From Alphaproteobacteria bacterium RIFCSPHIGHO2_01_FULL_41_14 (GTDB lineage Bacteria > Pseudomonadota > Alphaproteobacteria > UBA7879 > UBA5542), in the NCBI GenBank assembly GCA_001767855.1, contig MEMF01000002.1:557493-621492 (forward strand): 64,000 nt of DNA, written 5' to 3'. Each line of letters opens with the position of its first letter. Within the stretch, counting starts at the first letter, position 1. The translations under genes were made by a program, and so were the position numbers. Under the pieces are notes generated by a model. That model saw only the letters and a program-made list of their open reading frames with translations. It did not search any database and was not told the DNA's origin. Below, one piece after another: positions 51,329-61,258 of this stretch.

Positions 51329-52516
51329 AATTTCGTTGATTTCCTCTATCATTTTTTGAGTAGGCTGAGAAAATCTTTCTTTATATCTCTGAAGATTTCC
51401 TAAAAGGTGTAAAAGAGTAGCTGAATCCTGTTTTACTTGATTAAGGTATGTTGTATCATCCCCATATAAAACCCAAGTATACGTCACAGCTGATCTTCCT
51501 TCATGCTGTACAAATGACCAAAAAGGCTTGCTATTGTCTTCTTGTAATGCAGCATGGAAAGGAATAAGAGGCGCATTAGGGGAACAAATTCTACGGATCG
51601 TGATTGCAGGATTACCTGGATCTCCATCATGAATAGAGTACCCCACAGAAGGCAGATTATAATGCGCGCCAGTGTGATCTAAAAGTTGAGCAGGTATACT
51701 AAATCCAATATTATTTCCACTGGGTTGCACCCAGTACTGAGGACGGAAAATAATATTATCAGCATCTCCTCCCCCAGTTCCCTTCAACCCTGTTTGATTA
51801 TAAATAACCCAATAAATTTCTAGATTGGGAGCAGAGTCCGTATGAAAGACTTCTTTTATTCTGGGAGGTAACGCAGCTCTTAACGTACCAGGAATCCTGA
51901 CCACTAAAGGAAAATTTCCTCCATGAGTAGAAACTTGTGGATTGTATTGATGAATGACAGGTACATTAGGATAAGATTGATTGTAGAGAGGGTTAAAAAT
52001 ATGAAGGGGGTCTACGTTGTCTCCAAACCCTGCAATGGTAGGGGAGCCTGCTCCTATTAAGGGGGTCCTTTGAAGCCAATCTGCTTTTGCCTGGGTCAAT
52101 GTTCTTTCTGCCCTGACAGGAGAAGGAGTTCTGGGTCTCGCAGCTGCTGCACCTCTGGGAGAAGGGGAGCGCTCTCTAACAGGATATCCCATATCCTTTA
52201 GAATTTGATTGACTTCTTTTGAGGACAGTCCCTGCGAATAAAGCTGAGCTGCCATCGCATCCATATCTTGATGGGGTTGAGGAGAAGGAGTTCTGGGTCT
52301 CGCAGCTGCTGCACCTCTTACAGGAGACGGAGAGCGCGTTCTAACTGGATATCCCATGTCCTTTAGAATTTGATTGACTTCTGTTGGGGACAGTCCCTGC
52401 GAATAAAGCTGAGCTGCCATCAAATCCATATCTTGAGAGGGTATCCTCTGAGTCATAGCCTCAGACCTCAAACAACAAAAAAGAACGACAAGACACCCTA
52501 TAATCATTTTACGCAC
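51314..52516 (-). CDS. Exported protein with two 55-residue repeats and SP/RP linkers
   Basis: 400 residues. Signal peptide MRKMIIGCLVVLFCCLRSEA. Then two near-identical repeats, residues 28-82 and 83-135, each with a helical core D-M-D-x-MAAQLYSQGLS-x2-EVNQILKDMGYPVR followed by an S-P-S-P / R-P-R-T-P-S-P linker. The remaining 265 residues form a separate domain rich in N, P, Y and G with no recognised motif. No lipobox or membrane anchor. The repeat suggests binding to a partner; the SP-rich linkers recall eukaryotic-type linkers. Family not recognised. Confidence 0.75.
   Translation of the reverse strand: MRKMIIGCLVVLFCCLRSEAMTQRIPSQDMDLMAAQLYSQGLSPTEVNQILKDMGYPVRTRSPSPVRGAAAARPRTPSPQPHQDMDAMAAQLYSQGLSSKEVNQILKDMGYPVRERSPSPRGAAAARPRTPSPVRAERTLTQAKADWLQRTPLIGAGSPTIAGFGDNVDPLHIFNPLYNQSYPNVPVIHQYNPQVSTHGGNFPLVVRIPGTLRAALPPRIKEVFHTDSAPNLEIYWVIYNQTGLKGTGGGDADNIIFRPQYWVQPSGNNIGFSIPAQLLDHTGAHYNLPSVGYSIHDGDPGNPAITIRRICSPNAPLIPFHAALQEDNSKPFWSFVQHEGRSAVTYTWVLYGDDTTYLNQVKQDSATLLHLLGNLQRYKERFSQPTQKMIEEINEILGRR
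52115..52435 (-). repeat. Tandem duplication of about 165 bp inside the exported repeat gene
   Basis: Two copies, 52271-52435 and 52115-52270, differ at only a few positions over most of their length, including synonymous ones, and the second copy lacks one codon in the linker. High DNA identity points to recent duplication or ongoing slippage or recombination. The copies encode the residue 28-82 and 83-135 repeats. Confidence 0.8.
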
Positions 52517-52662
52517 TATTAAAACCCTCCTCTATTAGAAACTAAACCTTGAGTTATTATAGCCCGATTTTTTACTCCTGTGTATAGATATTAACCCCAT
52601 CCTCAAGGGTAGCAACTTGAAGTCTATCTGTACTGAACCTATACAAATATCTCAAAATAACA

Positions 52663-52690
52663 TTGACAACACATATTGTTAAACAATAAT
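52663..52690 (+). promoter_or_regulatory. Strong promoter of the MFS gene with an overlapping palindrome
   Basis: TTGACA (perfect -35) at 52663-52668, 16-base spacer, AATAAT at 52685-52690 (five of six). A perfect inverted repeat TATTGTT-A-AACAATA at 52674-52688 overlaps the spacer and -10 box, the usual place for a repressor operator. The start would leave a leader of about 43 bases to ATG 52741. Confidence 0.6.
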
Positions 52691-52740
52691 GTCCCCCCAG
52701 TAAAGTACTAATACTTAAGATTAATTTGAAGGCATAATCC

Positions 52741-53979
52741 ATGATACTTAGTAAGTTTCGCGTCTTTTTACTTTGGCTCCCTCTCTGCTTATTTTTTGCC
52801 TATCAATTTATTTTGCGAGTTTCTCCCAATGTCATGATGCATGAAATTTTGTCCTATTTTCATGTGAATGCCACCAATTTTGGGATTCTGACATCTCTGT
52901 ACTACCTGGGATATTCGCTCGTTCAAATTCCCATTGGTATATTGCTTGATCGCTATGGACCCAAACAAATTTCTGCTCTTTGTGTTTTGCTCTGTATTGG
53001 AGGGGCAGTTTTATTTTCCCTCTCTAGCTATTGGCCATTCGCGCTGCTTGCTCGGTTTTTAATCGGCGTTGGGTCTTCTGGGGCATTTATTTCGAGCACT
53101 AAAGTGGTGCGGTCTTGGGCGCCTGAAAAGTATTTCTCTCTTTTCGTTTCTATGACCATTACTGTGGGGTTGCTGTCAGCCCATCAAGCCGGGAACTTAA
53201 TAAGTTATTTAATGGAGTTGGTTGGTTGGCAAAAAGCTGTTTTGTATCTGGGGCTAGGTGGCATTCTAATATTTGTATTTATTCTGCTGAGCGTCAAAAA
53301 CAACCCGAAATACGAAAAAACAGAAATGGGATCCCTTGATTCTGCCTTTATTTCCAAGCTGCTGAAAAATCTCGTAGACCAGAAAATTTTATGGATTGGA
53401 TTGTGGGGTGCTTTCCTGACCGGACCTCTCTATGTGCTTGGGGATGTGTGGGGCATCTCGTACATGATGAAAGTTTTTGAATGGAACAAACATCAAGCGA
53501 CGGAAGCCTCTACTATTATCTATTTTGGAATGGCGTGTGGAGGCCCCCTGATTGCGGCTCTTTCTAACAAATTTCATCATCATCGCAAAAACATGATCGC
53601 GATTCTCGCGTTTGGAATGGCGTTTATTCTAAGTATTGAAATGCTGTTAAAACCTTCTTATGAAATTGTGGTAGGGTTAAATTTCTTGCTAGGGGCGCTT
53701 TGTTCTTATCAGATTCTTGTCTTTAGCTTGGTTGTTCTTAATACACCCATCCACTTCAGTGGAGTCACCTTTGGCGTTGTGAATACCATTAATATGTTGA
53801 GTGGGTTTGTGTACCTTCCTTTGGTGGGCCGTGTTTTAGATTATTGTTGGGACGGGGTGTCTGAAAATGGAGTTCCCCTTTATTCAGCTTATGCATATCA
53901 GGTCGCTATTTCTGTGATTGTTGTTGGACTGTTTGTGGGGGGAGTCGGGTTTTTATTGACAGGGGTTAAAAAAACTTAA
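52741..53979 (+). CDS. Major facilitator superfamily transporter
   Basis: 412 residues, 12 predicted helices in two halves. The MFS loop motif between helices 2 and 3 (GILLDRYGPKQ) and helix 4 RFLIGVGSSGAFISS are clear. The N-terminus FFAYQFILRVSPNVM is shared with MFS carriers frequent in intracellular bacteria. Substrate unknown, though these often carry organic phosphates or amino acids. The overlapping palindromic promoter implies regulation by a repressor. Confidence 0.9.
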   Translation: MILSKFRVFLLWLPLCLFFAYQFILRVSPNVMMHEILSYFHVNATNFGILTSLYYLGYSLVQIPIGILLDRYGPKQISALCVLLCIGGAVLFSLSSYWPFALLARFLIGVGSSGAFISSTKVVRSWAPEKYFSLFVSMTITVGLLSAHQAGNLISYLMELVGWQKAVLYLGLGGILIFVFILLSVKNNPKYEKTEMGSLDSAFISKLLKNLVDQKILWIGLWGAFLTGPLYVLGDVWGISYMMKVFEWNKHQATEASTIIYFGMACGGPLIAALSNKFHHHRKNMIAILAFGMAFILSIEMLLKPSYEIVVGLNFLLGALCSYQILVFSLVVLNTPIHFSGVTFGVVNTINMLSGFVYLPLVGRVLDYCWDGVSENGVPLYSAYAYQVAISVIVVGLFVGGVGFLLTGVKKT

Positions 53980-54033
53980 GACTTCTTGTCCGATTTTTGG
54001 TACACTATCAAGAATAAATTAAAGTGATTTAAC

Positions 54034-54843
54034 ATGAGATGTGTTGCCTACTGTACCGGGGAAAACTATAACCTTAAAACCCTTTCCCAGTTTTTTACCG
54101 ATCAAGATGTAAAGCTTAAGCTTTACAACAAAGAAGTTCTTCATGTTGCCAACTACCAGGGTGGCAGTGATCTTTTCTTTTTTGATTACGGGTGTCTTGT
54201 TTTCTGGAATTACAAACCTCTCACAGAAGAGAAAATCCTTGAAGCTCTTTCCCCGCTTTCTGCCAACCCTCTAAAAAAAATAGCTCCCGAAGAATTTGAG
54301 GTCACTCTCAAAAAACCTGGTTCTAAAACAGTGGTGGAAAATGATAGAGTTGTGTTGGGGGGGAATACAATTCTCGATAAACTGACCCTTTCTTTTGCCC
54401 TCTCTCAATCCGTTAAACTCTCCTATTTCGAACAACTCTTGGAAGAAACAGGAGAAGAAACCAAAAACATTCCTTCAGAGCTCGCCACCAAAGGCAAGAT
54501 CTCTTTGTCACGGCGAGAAATTGCCAAGAAAATAGGGAGACTTTTTTTAGTGAGAAACTCCATTAACCTTCACACCGAAATGTTGGATACCCCTGACTTT
54601 TTTTGGGAATATCCTGCCCATGAAAACCTTTACAAACTCATCACTAAACATTTGGATGTGCCTCAACGAGTAGACGTTTTAAATAAACGCCTGGATATGA
54701 TTCGGGATTTGTTCTCCATGTTAGAAGAGCACCTGAACCATCAGCACTCCTCGTTGTTAGAGTGGATCATTATTGTGTTGATCTCCACCGAAATTTTCTT
54801 GTTTTTAATCAAAGAATTTAACCTGTTTTCTTTTGTGCTTTAA
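54034..54843 (+). CDS. DUF155 / RMND1-like protein
   Basis: 269 residues. Relatives in mitochondria (RMND1/RMD family) support mitochondrial translation or membrane attachment of ribosomes. FFFDYGCLVFWNYK near residue 50, the segment KKIGRLFLVRNSINLHTEMLDTPDFFWEYP, ENLYKLITKHLDV and a C-terminal membrane helix (about 245-265) are typical. The 3' end overlaps mfd (convergent) by 4 bases. Function in bacteria is not established. Confidence 0.8.
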   Translation: MRCVAYCTGENYNLKTLSQFFTDQDVKLKLYNKEVLHVANYQGGSDLFFFDYGCLVFWNYKPLTEEKILEALSPLSANPLKKIAPEEFEVTLKKPGSKTVVENDRVVLGGNTILDKLTLSFALSQSVKLSYFEQLLEETGEETKNIPSELATKGKISLSRREIAKKIGRLFLVRNSINLHTEMLDTPDFFWEYPAHENLYKLITKHLDVPQRVDVLNKRLDMIRDLFSMLEEHLNHQHSSLLEWIIIVLISTEIFLFLIKEFNLFSFVL

Positions 54844-57800
54844 CTCTCTCTCAACTCCGTCAAAAGACCGCTGATGCCTTTGATCAGGTGGGTGGCGCTC
54901 TTCCATACCTTCAGAATTACCAATTTCTGATCTGGGCGTACCTTGATGGTACCGCAAGATTTTTGAATAAAGCGCACGATTTTCTCGGGGTCAGCGAAGG
55001 TGTTTTTATAAAAGGTGATCAGCACGCCATGGGGACCGGATTCCAGCTTATGGATGTTCAGATCTTTGCAAAGGTTTCTAAGCGACACAATGTGAATTAA
55101 GTTTTCTGTTTCTCGGGGCAGGGGGCCAAACCGATCAATCATTTCTGCTTGAAAACTTTCCGTTTCTTCTTTCGTAGCCAGGCCAGAGATACGTTGATAA
55201 AGACTTAATCTCAGACCGTCATCTGGTATGTAGGAAGGGGGGATGAGGACTTCCACTCCTAGGTTGATTTGGGGTGCCCAATGGGTTTCGAGAGGGGCAG
55301 ATTTGTCAGTGCTTGATTTCAGTTCAGCCAGCGCGTCTTCCAACATGTGGTGATACAGCCCCACGCCCACGTTCTCAATTTGCCCCGATTGTTCTTCCCC
55401 CAAAATATTTCCAGAACCCCGAATATCCATATCATACGAGGCCACTTGGAAGCTGGCGCCGAGAGAGCGCAAAGATTGTAGCACTTCAAGTCTGCGTTCG
55501 GCCGTTTGGGTGAGCTGCTTATCTTGGGTAAAGGTAAAATAAGCGTATCCTTGTTTTTTAGAGCGACCCACTCGACCGCGCAATTGGTAGGTTTGGGCAA
55601 GACCAAAGAGATCTGACCGATATACAATCAAAGTATTGGCCGAGGGGATATCAAGACCGGACTCGATGATGTTGGTGGCAATCAGCACATCGTATCGACG
55701 ATCACAAAAATCGATCATGACCTGCTCCAGATCCTTGGGAGCCAATCCCCCGTGGGCAACCGCCAGTTTGAAGTTGGGCAAAAGTTTACTTAAGTTCCGC
55801 AGGGCGGGCCCGATGTCAGAAATGCGGGGACATACAAAAAAGCTTTGCCCACCTCTTTGTTGTTCGCGGATGAGAGCTTCTTTAATGATGAGATCGTCAT
55901 AGGCCATCACCCATGTATGTACGGGTAATCGTTCGATGGGAGGAGTGGTAATGAGACTCAAGTCTCGAATGCCACTCATTGCCATCTGCAAAGTCCGAGG
56001 AATGGGAGTGGCACTGAGCGCCAAGATATGAGCCTCTGGGTAGAGAGATTTGATCTTTTCTTTTTGGGTGACACCAAAATGTTGTTCTTCATCAATAATA
56101 AGAAGTCCCAGATTTTTAAAGTGGGTGGAGGAGGATAGTAAACTGTGGGTACCAATGATAATGTCGATGTCACCTTCTGCCAGAGCGTCTCGTATTTTCT
56201 TGGTTTCAGCAGGAGATTGAAACCGGGAAATAAGGGCTATCTTTAAAGAGGATCCCCGAAAACGATGTTGGAACGTTTCAAAGTGCTGCCGGGCGAGAAT
56301 AGTGGTAGGGGCCAAGATAGCAACTTGCGCCTTTCGAGACCCCACCACAAAAGCAGCCCGCAGCGCGATTTCTGTTTTCCCAAACCCCACATCTCCACAA
56401 ACCAAACGATCCATGGGGGTGTTTTTGGAAAGGTCTTCCAACACTTCTTGGATGGTGCGGAGTTGATCGTCTGTCTCAGGGTACGGAAAGAGGTTAGAAA
56501 ACTCCTCGAAGGTATCGGGAGGGAAATAAGATTGAGCCTCGATGATATACCTCTGGGCCGCAATTTTAGCCAATTTCTCCGCCATCTCTTTGATTTTCTC
56601 TTGAGTTCGGGCTTTGCGGACTTGCCAGGCAGTGCTCCCCAATCTGTCCATGCTGGTGGCAGAAAACTTATTCGCATAAAAAGAAAGGACATTCAGATTT
56701 TCTACCGGTACATAAAGCTTATCCCCATCAGCGTACATAAGGCAGACACAGTCATGCTGGGCTTTTTGGATGGAGAGCGTCACAAGGCCACCATAGGCCC
56801 CGATACCATATTCTTCATGCACCAGGAAGTCACCCTCTTGGAATTGGGCAATCTCAAGCAAATTCTTCTTTTTTAATTTTTCTGTGTTCTGAGGCTTCTT
56901 AGAAAGGCGTACCCCGTATATATCTTCTTCGGTGATGACTTGGAAGGTGGACGTCTCGAATCCACGCGACAAGGGCAGAACCAACAAAGAAGGGGAGAGG
57001 TCTTTCTGCTGCTCAATTTCGCTCCAGGCTCTGACGGTCAGGGGAATTTTGAGGCTTTGCAGCGCTGTTTTCATGACCTCTAGGCTGCCTGGTGTTACCG
57101 CTGCAAATACCACTTTTTTAGAGGCTTCTGCCACATGTTTTTTCAGCAGATTGTATACCTCGCGGCGATTTTCGTGCTTGAGGCGCAGAAAGGGGAAAAC
57201 ACGGGCTCCAAAGTCTTCAGCACCCTTGGGACTAAACGCTGTTAGTTCAATCTGATCAAAAGAGGATATTCCCTTTTTTAGGGTGTGTTCGGACAGATAA
57301 AAAGTGGAGGGCTCGAGCGGATTATAAAGATCTTGATTCAGCTTCAAGCTTTCTTGGCGAAAGGCGTAATAGGAGTTTACCTTTTCAGTGAACCCATCCA
57401 ACCCATCCCACGCCCGTGCATTGAAGATAAAAAGCGGGCGATCTAGGTAATCAAAAAATGTCTGGGGCTTTTCATAAAACAAAGGCAGCCAGTGTTCCAT
57501 TCCCTGAAAGGGGATACCCTTGGTGATGGATTGATAGAGAGGATTCTCTTGGAGGCGTGTGCCAAAAAGCTCTCGGTAAGACTGGCGAAACTGTTCGATC
57601 GTCTTCTCCGTTAAGATCACCTCGGAAATGGGAGAAAGCTGAAAGGAATCTCTGGACTCCAAAGAAAGTTGTGTCTCAACTGAAAAGCTTTTAAGAGAAT
57701 CAATATCGTCATCAAAAAAATCCAATCGAAGAGGATTAGGTTCATTGGCGGGATAAAGATCAATTAACCCCCCACGAACAGCATAGTCTCCCACTTGACG

Positions 57801-58259
57801 CACCGTATCAAGGTGATGGTATCCATTTTGGGACAGATAATGTAACAAAGGCTGTCGAATAGCTTTCTCTGTGCTGAGGGCGTTGAAAAATCTATGGGAC
57901 AGGCATGCCTTAGGTGGTAAAAATTGAGAGATGGCTTTGGCCGTGGTGAGGATAAGGTGATGGGTATTCATCAACAAAGAGGAGAGTACACACAGCCGTT
58001 GTCCCATGACCTTAGAGGAAGGGGACGTTTTATCGTAGGGCAGACAATCCCATTCGGGAAAGACAAAAGGGGAGAGCGTGGGGACAAAAATTTTTAAGGT
58101 AGCGGCAAAGAGATACGCATCTTCCTCTGATTCCAAGAGACACACGACAGAGCGCTCTAGAGGTCCTGATTTTTTAAGCAATTGGGCAATAAAATACGCT
58201 TGGGCACTGGGGGGTACCCCCGCCACCGTGGTTTTCTTTTTTGAGTCGTTTAAATTCAT
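54840..58259 (-). CDS. mfd: Transcription-repair coupling factor
   Basis: Removes stalled RNA polymerase and recruits UvrA. 1139 residues with the UvrB-homology module (about 1-350), the RNA-polymerase-interaction domain with [17 protein letters not shown] near 460, the helicase domain ([20 protein letters not shown]alker [25 protein letters not shown]), [16 protein letters not shown] and a C-terminal TRCF domain. ATG 58259 was chosen; a TTG five codons upstream is in frame but lacks a ribosome-binding site. Confidence 0.96.
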   Translation of the reverse strand: MNLNDSKKKTTVAGVPPSAQAYFIAQLLKKSGPLERSVVCLLESEEDAYLFAATLKIFVPTLSPFVFPEWDCLPYDKTSPSSKVMGQRLCVLSSLLMNTHHLILTTAKAISQFLPPKACLSHRFFNALSTEKAIRQPLLHYLSQNGYHHLDTVRQVGDYAVRGGLIDLYPANEPNPLRLDFFDDDIDSLKSFSVETQLSLESRDSFQLSPISEVILTEKTIEQFRQSYRELFGTRLQENPLYQSITKGIPFQGMEHWLPLFYEKPQTFFDYLDRPLFIFNARAWDGLDGFTEKVNSYYAFRQESLKLNQDLYNPLEPSTFYLSEHTLKKGISSFDQIELTAFSPKGAEDFGARVFPFLRLKHENRREVYNLLKKHVAEASKKVVFAAVTPGSLEVMKTALQSLKIPLTVRAWSEIEQQKDLSPSLLVLPLSRGFETSTFQVITEEDIYGVRLSKKPQNTEKLKKKNLLEIAQFQEGDFLVHEEYGIGAYGGLVTLSIQKAQHDCVCLMYADGDKLYVPVENLNVLSFYANKFSATSMDRLGSTAWQVRKARTQEKIKEMAEKLAKIAAQRYIIEAQSYFPPDTFEEFSNLFPYPETDDQLRTIQEVLEDLSKNTPMDRLVCGDVGFGKTEIALRAAFVVGSRKAQVAILAPTTILARQHFETFQHRFRGSSLKIALISRFQSPAETKKIRDALAEGDIDIIIGTHSLLSSSTHFKNLGLLIIDEEQHFGVTQKEKIKSLYPEAHILALSATPIPRTLQMAMSGIRDLSLITTPPIERLPVHTWVMAYDDLIIKEALIREQQRGGQSFFVCPRISDIGPALRNLSKLLPNFKLAVAHGGLAPKDLEQVMIDFCDRRYDVLIATNIIESGLDIPSANTLIVYRSDLFGLAQTYQLRGRVGRSKKQGYAYFTFTQDKQLTQTAERRLEVLQSLRSLGASFQVASYDMDIRGSGNILGEEQSGQIENVGVGLYHHMLEDALAELKSSTDKSAPLETHWAPQINLGVEVLIPPSYIPDDGLRLSLYQRISGLATKEETESFQAEMIDRFGPLPRETENLIHIVSLRNLCKDLNIHKLESGPHGVLITFYKNTFADPEKIVRFIQKSCGTIKVRPDQKLVILKVWKSATHLIKGISGLLTELRES

Positions 58260-58366
58260 CAACAAAACACGCAAAGCCCGCGGAGCGTGAATGCACCAGC
58301 GGGGTCTATATAAGACTCTAGTAAGTTTTAATCAAGAACACAAGACAAAGCGGTTAGAACGAACGT

Positions 58367-59089
58367 TTAATAAAGCTCTTTTATAATCTGAAGAGATTGC
58401 AGGGTTTCAGCGTCCAACAGACCCGTTATATTCAAGGGTAAAAAGTGGCGCTGAAAGGCCGTTAAGGTGTACTCTGTTTCCTCGTTCTCATGGCCGGTGA
58501 GTTCCAGCTGATATCCAATGTGGGTCAAGGCCTCTTGTGCCATGAGATAGTCTCGAGCAGAGGGGGAAAACATCGTTTCATTCTGAATAGGTAGTTTACA
58601 AAGAAGGGGAGACCATATGCCGTGCCCTTCTTCTGCTATCTTCTGCCAAGGAAAAAGCTCGCCCGGATCCTTTTTTCGGGCGGGGGCAATGTCTGAGTGC
58701 CCAACGATATTATAATCTGGAATGTCGTGACGTATCCGAATGACTTCTATCAAACTGAGTAGACTTTCGATCTGGGTGTCCGGAAAGGATTCCGGCCCAT
58801 AAAGATGGCCTCGATTATCTAACTCAATACCAATGGAATTGTAGTTTAAAGAGGATTTTCCTCGCCAATAGCTGACCCCCGCATGATAGGCCACCTTCTC
58901 TTCGGGTACGAGACGCACGATCTCTCCTGTTTTTGAGATCAGGTAATGGGCGCTCACCTTAGCCGTTGGATCACGTAATCGATTAATGGCCTCCTCAGCG
59001 CTTTTCATATCGGTATAATGAAGCACAAGTGTATCAACAGGATGTGTGCGCTCTTCAAAATTGGGCGAAAAATGATCTGTAATTTTCAT
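58367..59089 (-). CDS. N-acetylmuramoyl-L-alanine amidase (AmiD/AmpD type)
   Basis: Cleaves the peptide from muramic acid in peptidoglycan recycling or remodelling. 240 residues. Amidase_2 domain with zinc ligand His24 (TLVLHYTDM), GIELDNRGH, and the second site GHSDIAPARKKDPGELFPW; then a C-terminal peptidoglycan-binding-like domain (about 185-240, TLTAFQRHFLPLNITGLLDAETLQ). No signal peptide is seen, which fits a cytoplasmic recycling role. Divergent from the CCA-adding gene. Confidence 0.88.
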   Translation of the reverse strand: MKITDHFSPNFEERTHPVDTLVLHYTDMKSAEEAINRLRDPTAKVSAHYLISKTGEIVRLVPEEKVAYHAGVSYWRGKSSLNYNSIGIELDNRGHLYGPESFPDTQIESLLSLIEVIRIRHDIPDYNIVGHSDIAPARKKDPGELFPWQKIAEEGHGIWSPLLCKLPIQNETMFSPSARDYLMAQEALTHIGYQLELTGHENEETEYTLTAFQRHFLPLNITGLLDAETLQSLQIIKELY

Positions 59090-59107
59090 AAAAACAACCT
59101 ATACTAA

Positions 59108-60376
59108 ATGAAAGTAACACATAGGTATTCTTTGGAAAACTTTAAACTGTTCGTCAAGCCTTTTGAGCGCGTCATCAATACTATTACATTGGCGGGCGGG
59201 CGTTTTATTTTTGTGGGCGGGTGTGTGAGAGACGTCCTTTTAAATGAATCTCCGAAAGATGCGGATGCAGAAGTCTATGGCATCCCATTATCGAAATTGA
59301 AACAAGCCCTAGAATTGGTGGATATTGTTTCAGAAGTGGGGAAGAAGTTTGGAGTCTTAAAGCTGAAGAATTATCCTATTGATATTTCTTTGCCTCGCCT
59401 TGATACTAAAACCGGGCCGGGGCACAAAGGGTTTTCAGTGAAGGTTGATTATTCCATTCCTTTTCGACAAGCCGCCAAAAGACGCGACCTCACCATCAAT
59501 GCCATCGGGTTTGATCCCGTTAAGAATGAAATTCTCGATCCCTATGAAGGAGTCAGAGACCTTAATAAGCGCATTTTACGGGCCGTTGATTCCAAAACTT
59601 TTGTAGAAGATCCCTTGAGAGGCTTGCGCGTTGCCCAGTTTGCCAGTCGCTTTTTTATGGATCCCCATAAAAGCCTCCTTTTCTTATGCCAAACTCTGGA
59701 TATTACAGAGTTGCCCCATGAACGCATTTTTGAAGAAATTCGAAAACTTCTTCTGTTGGGGAAACAGCCCTCCAAAGGGTTCCTCTTTTTAAAAGAAGCC
59801 AAGCTCTTAGAACAATTCTGTCCTTGGCTCGCTCATTTATCAGAATCCAGGTGGAGTCATACCTTGTTGGCTCTGGATCAAGCGGTTACTGTTCGACCCA
59901 CAGAAGAGGATACCGCGTTGGTGTTTATGTTGAGCGTCATGTGCTCTGCCTTAGATCCGGCGGATACCCGAAGTTATTTGAAGAGTTGTGTTATGAAGGA
60001 AAAGTTGAAAGGCTCTGTTTCTCTCATACTGGAGAAAGGACATCTCATCTTGGAAGCTCAACGGGTGGCAAATAAGGCAGATTTATTCTGGATCGGCAGA
60101 GAGCTTCATAAAACGGGCCTCAGTTGGAGAGATCTTCTCTTATTTCTCAAAACCATGAACCCAAAAGCGCTGTGGGTGACAGACCTATGTGAACAAGTTT
60201 TTGCAACGGGGGCATCAAACCCTAAAAACCTAGAGCCTGTGATCACGGGAGACCACTTAATAAAAAAGGGTCTGCGCCCAGGTAAAGAATTTAATGACTT
60301 ATTAAATAGGTGTCTTAAAATACAATATGAACAGGGTATTACTAATGCTGACAGAATATTAGAAGAAATTCTTTAG
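59108..60376 (+). CDS. CCA tRNA nucleotidyltransferase / poly(A) polymerase family protein
   Basis: 422 residues of the class II nucleotidyltransferase family. The active-site segment is clear: FVGGCVRDVLL and the DADAEVYG aspartates (about 38-58), the RRDLTINAIG motif near 135, and the DPLRGLRVAQFASRF motif near 178. The C-terminal half is helical with no HD domain apparent. It probably adds or repairs the 3' CCA of tRNAs; several tRNAs here encode CCA, so a repair role is reasonable. Poly(A) polymerase cannot be excluded without alignment. Confidence 0.87.
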   Translation: MKVTHRYSLENFKLFVKPFERVINTITLAGGRFIFVGGCVRDVLLNESPKDADAEVYGIPLSKLKQALELVDIVSEVGKKFGVLKLKNYPIDISLPRLDTKTGPGHKGFSVKVDYSIPFRQAAKRRDLTINAIGFDPVKNEILDPYEGVRDLNKRILRAVDSKTFVEDPLRGLRVAQFASRFFMDPHKSLLFLCQTLDITELPHERIFEEIRKLLLLGKQPSKGFLFLKEAKLLEQFCPWLAHLSESRWSHTLLALDQAVTVRPTEEDTALVFMLSVMCSALDPADTRSYLKSCVMKEKLKGSVSLILEKGHLILEAQRVANKADLFWIGRELHKTGLSWRDLLLFLKTMNPKALWVTDLCEQVFATGASNPKNLEPVITGDHLIKKGLRPGKEFNDLLNRCLKIQYEQGITNADRILEEIL

Positions 60377-60418
60377 AAAAACGTTTATCATTTTTATTAA
60401 AAGATCTAGGAGACTATT

Positions 60419-61258
60419 ATGAATGCCACCTCTACCCCTAAAAAACCTTATATTATCGTTCTTGGTAACGAAAAAGGAGGCAGCGGAAAATCTACTACCG
60501 CCATGCATGTGACCATGGCTCTTTTAGATTTAGGGTTCAAAGTTTCCAGCATCGATGTGGACGCCCGTCAGGGGACACTCACTCGTTATGTGGAAAATCG
60601 ACTTCATTACACAAAGACTCATAAGGCTAAATTGCCCATGCCAGACCATCATCCCCTATTAAAAAGCGAGGAAGATTCTACAGAAAAAGCCCATAAAGAA
60701 GACGACAAGACTTTTGCTAGCTTGTTGGAGAAATTAAAAGATTCAGATTTTATCGTCATCGATACGCCTGGCAGTGATTTATACCTCTCTCATTTGGCGC
60801 ATTCCTATGCGGACACCATTATTACCCCCCTCAACGACAGCTTTGTAGACTTAGATGTAATGGTACACTTAAAGCCGGACAGCTTAGAGCTCGACAAACC
60901 GAGTATTTATGCCAACCGTATTTGGGAGCAGAAGAAACAAAAAGCCATGAGAGAACGTAGAAGCATTGACTGGATTGTCTTGCGAAACCGTCTTTCCAAC
61001 ATTCATTCAGCTAATAAACAAAAGATGGAAGAAGTTCTCTCCACCCTGTCGAAACGATTGGCGTTCCGGTGTGTGCCTGGGTTTAGTGAACGTGTCATTT
61101 TCCGCGAAATGTTTTTGTCGGGATTGACCTTGCTAGATCTAAAAACTCTTGGGGTTCCCTTGCAGTTTTCCCACATTGCCGCCAAGCAAGAACTTCGAAA
61201 CTTGATCGAGGCTATCAGCCTTCCAGCGTTGACGGAAAAGATAAAAGTTAGTTTTTAA
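60419..61258 (+). CDS. mipZ: Division-site positioning ATPase MipZ
   Basis: ParA-type ATPase that inhibits FtsZ near the poles. 279 residues: deviant Walker A NEKGGSGKSTTAMHV near residue 17, DVDARQGTLTRYVENR, DFIVIDTPGSD near 118, and the MipZ-specific tail (SIDWIVLRNRLSNIHSANK, GFSERVIFREMFLSGLTLLDL). It is a hallmark of alphaproteobacteria. AGGAG precedes the ATG. Its end overlaps the convergent ABC gene by 11 bases. Confidence 0.89.
   Translation: MNATSTPKKPYIIVLGNEKGGSGKSTTAMHVTMALLDLGFKVSSIDVDARQGTLTRYVENRLHYTKTHKAKLPMPDHHPLLKSEEDSTEKAHKEDDKTFASLLEKLKDSDFIVIDTPGSDLYLSHLAHSYADTIITPLNDSFVDLDVMVHLKPDSLELDKPSIYANRIWEQKKQKAMRERRSIDWIVLRNRLSNIHSANKQKMEEVLSTLSKRLAFRCVPGFSERVIFREMFLSGLTLLDLKTLGVPLQFSHIAAKQELRNLIEAISLPALTEKIKVSF

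Noticed and set aside
58376..59089. DNA similarity of the amidase C-terminal part to an LysM domain
   Set aside because: The pattern fits a helical peptidoglycan-binding_1-type domain, and no LysM beta-alpha-alpha-beta motif could be read.
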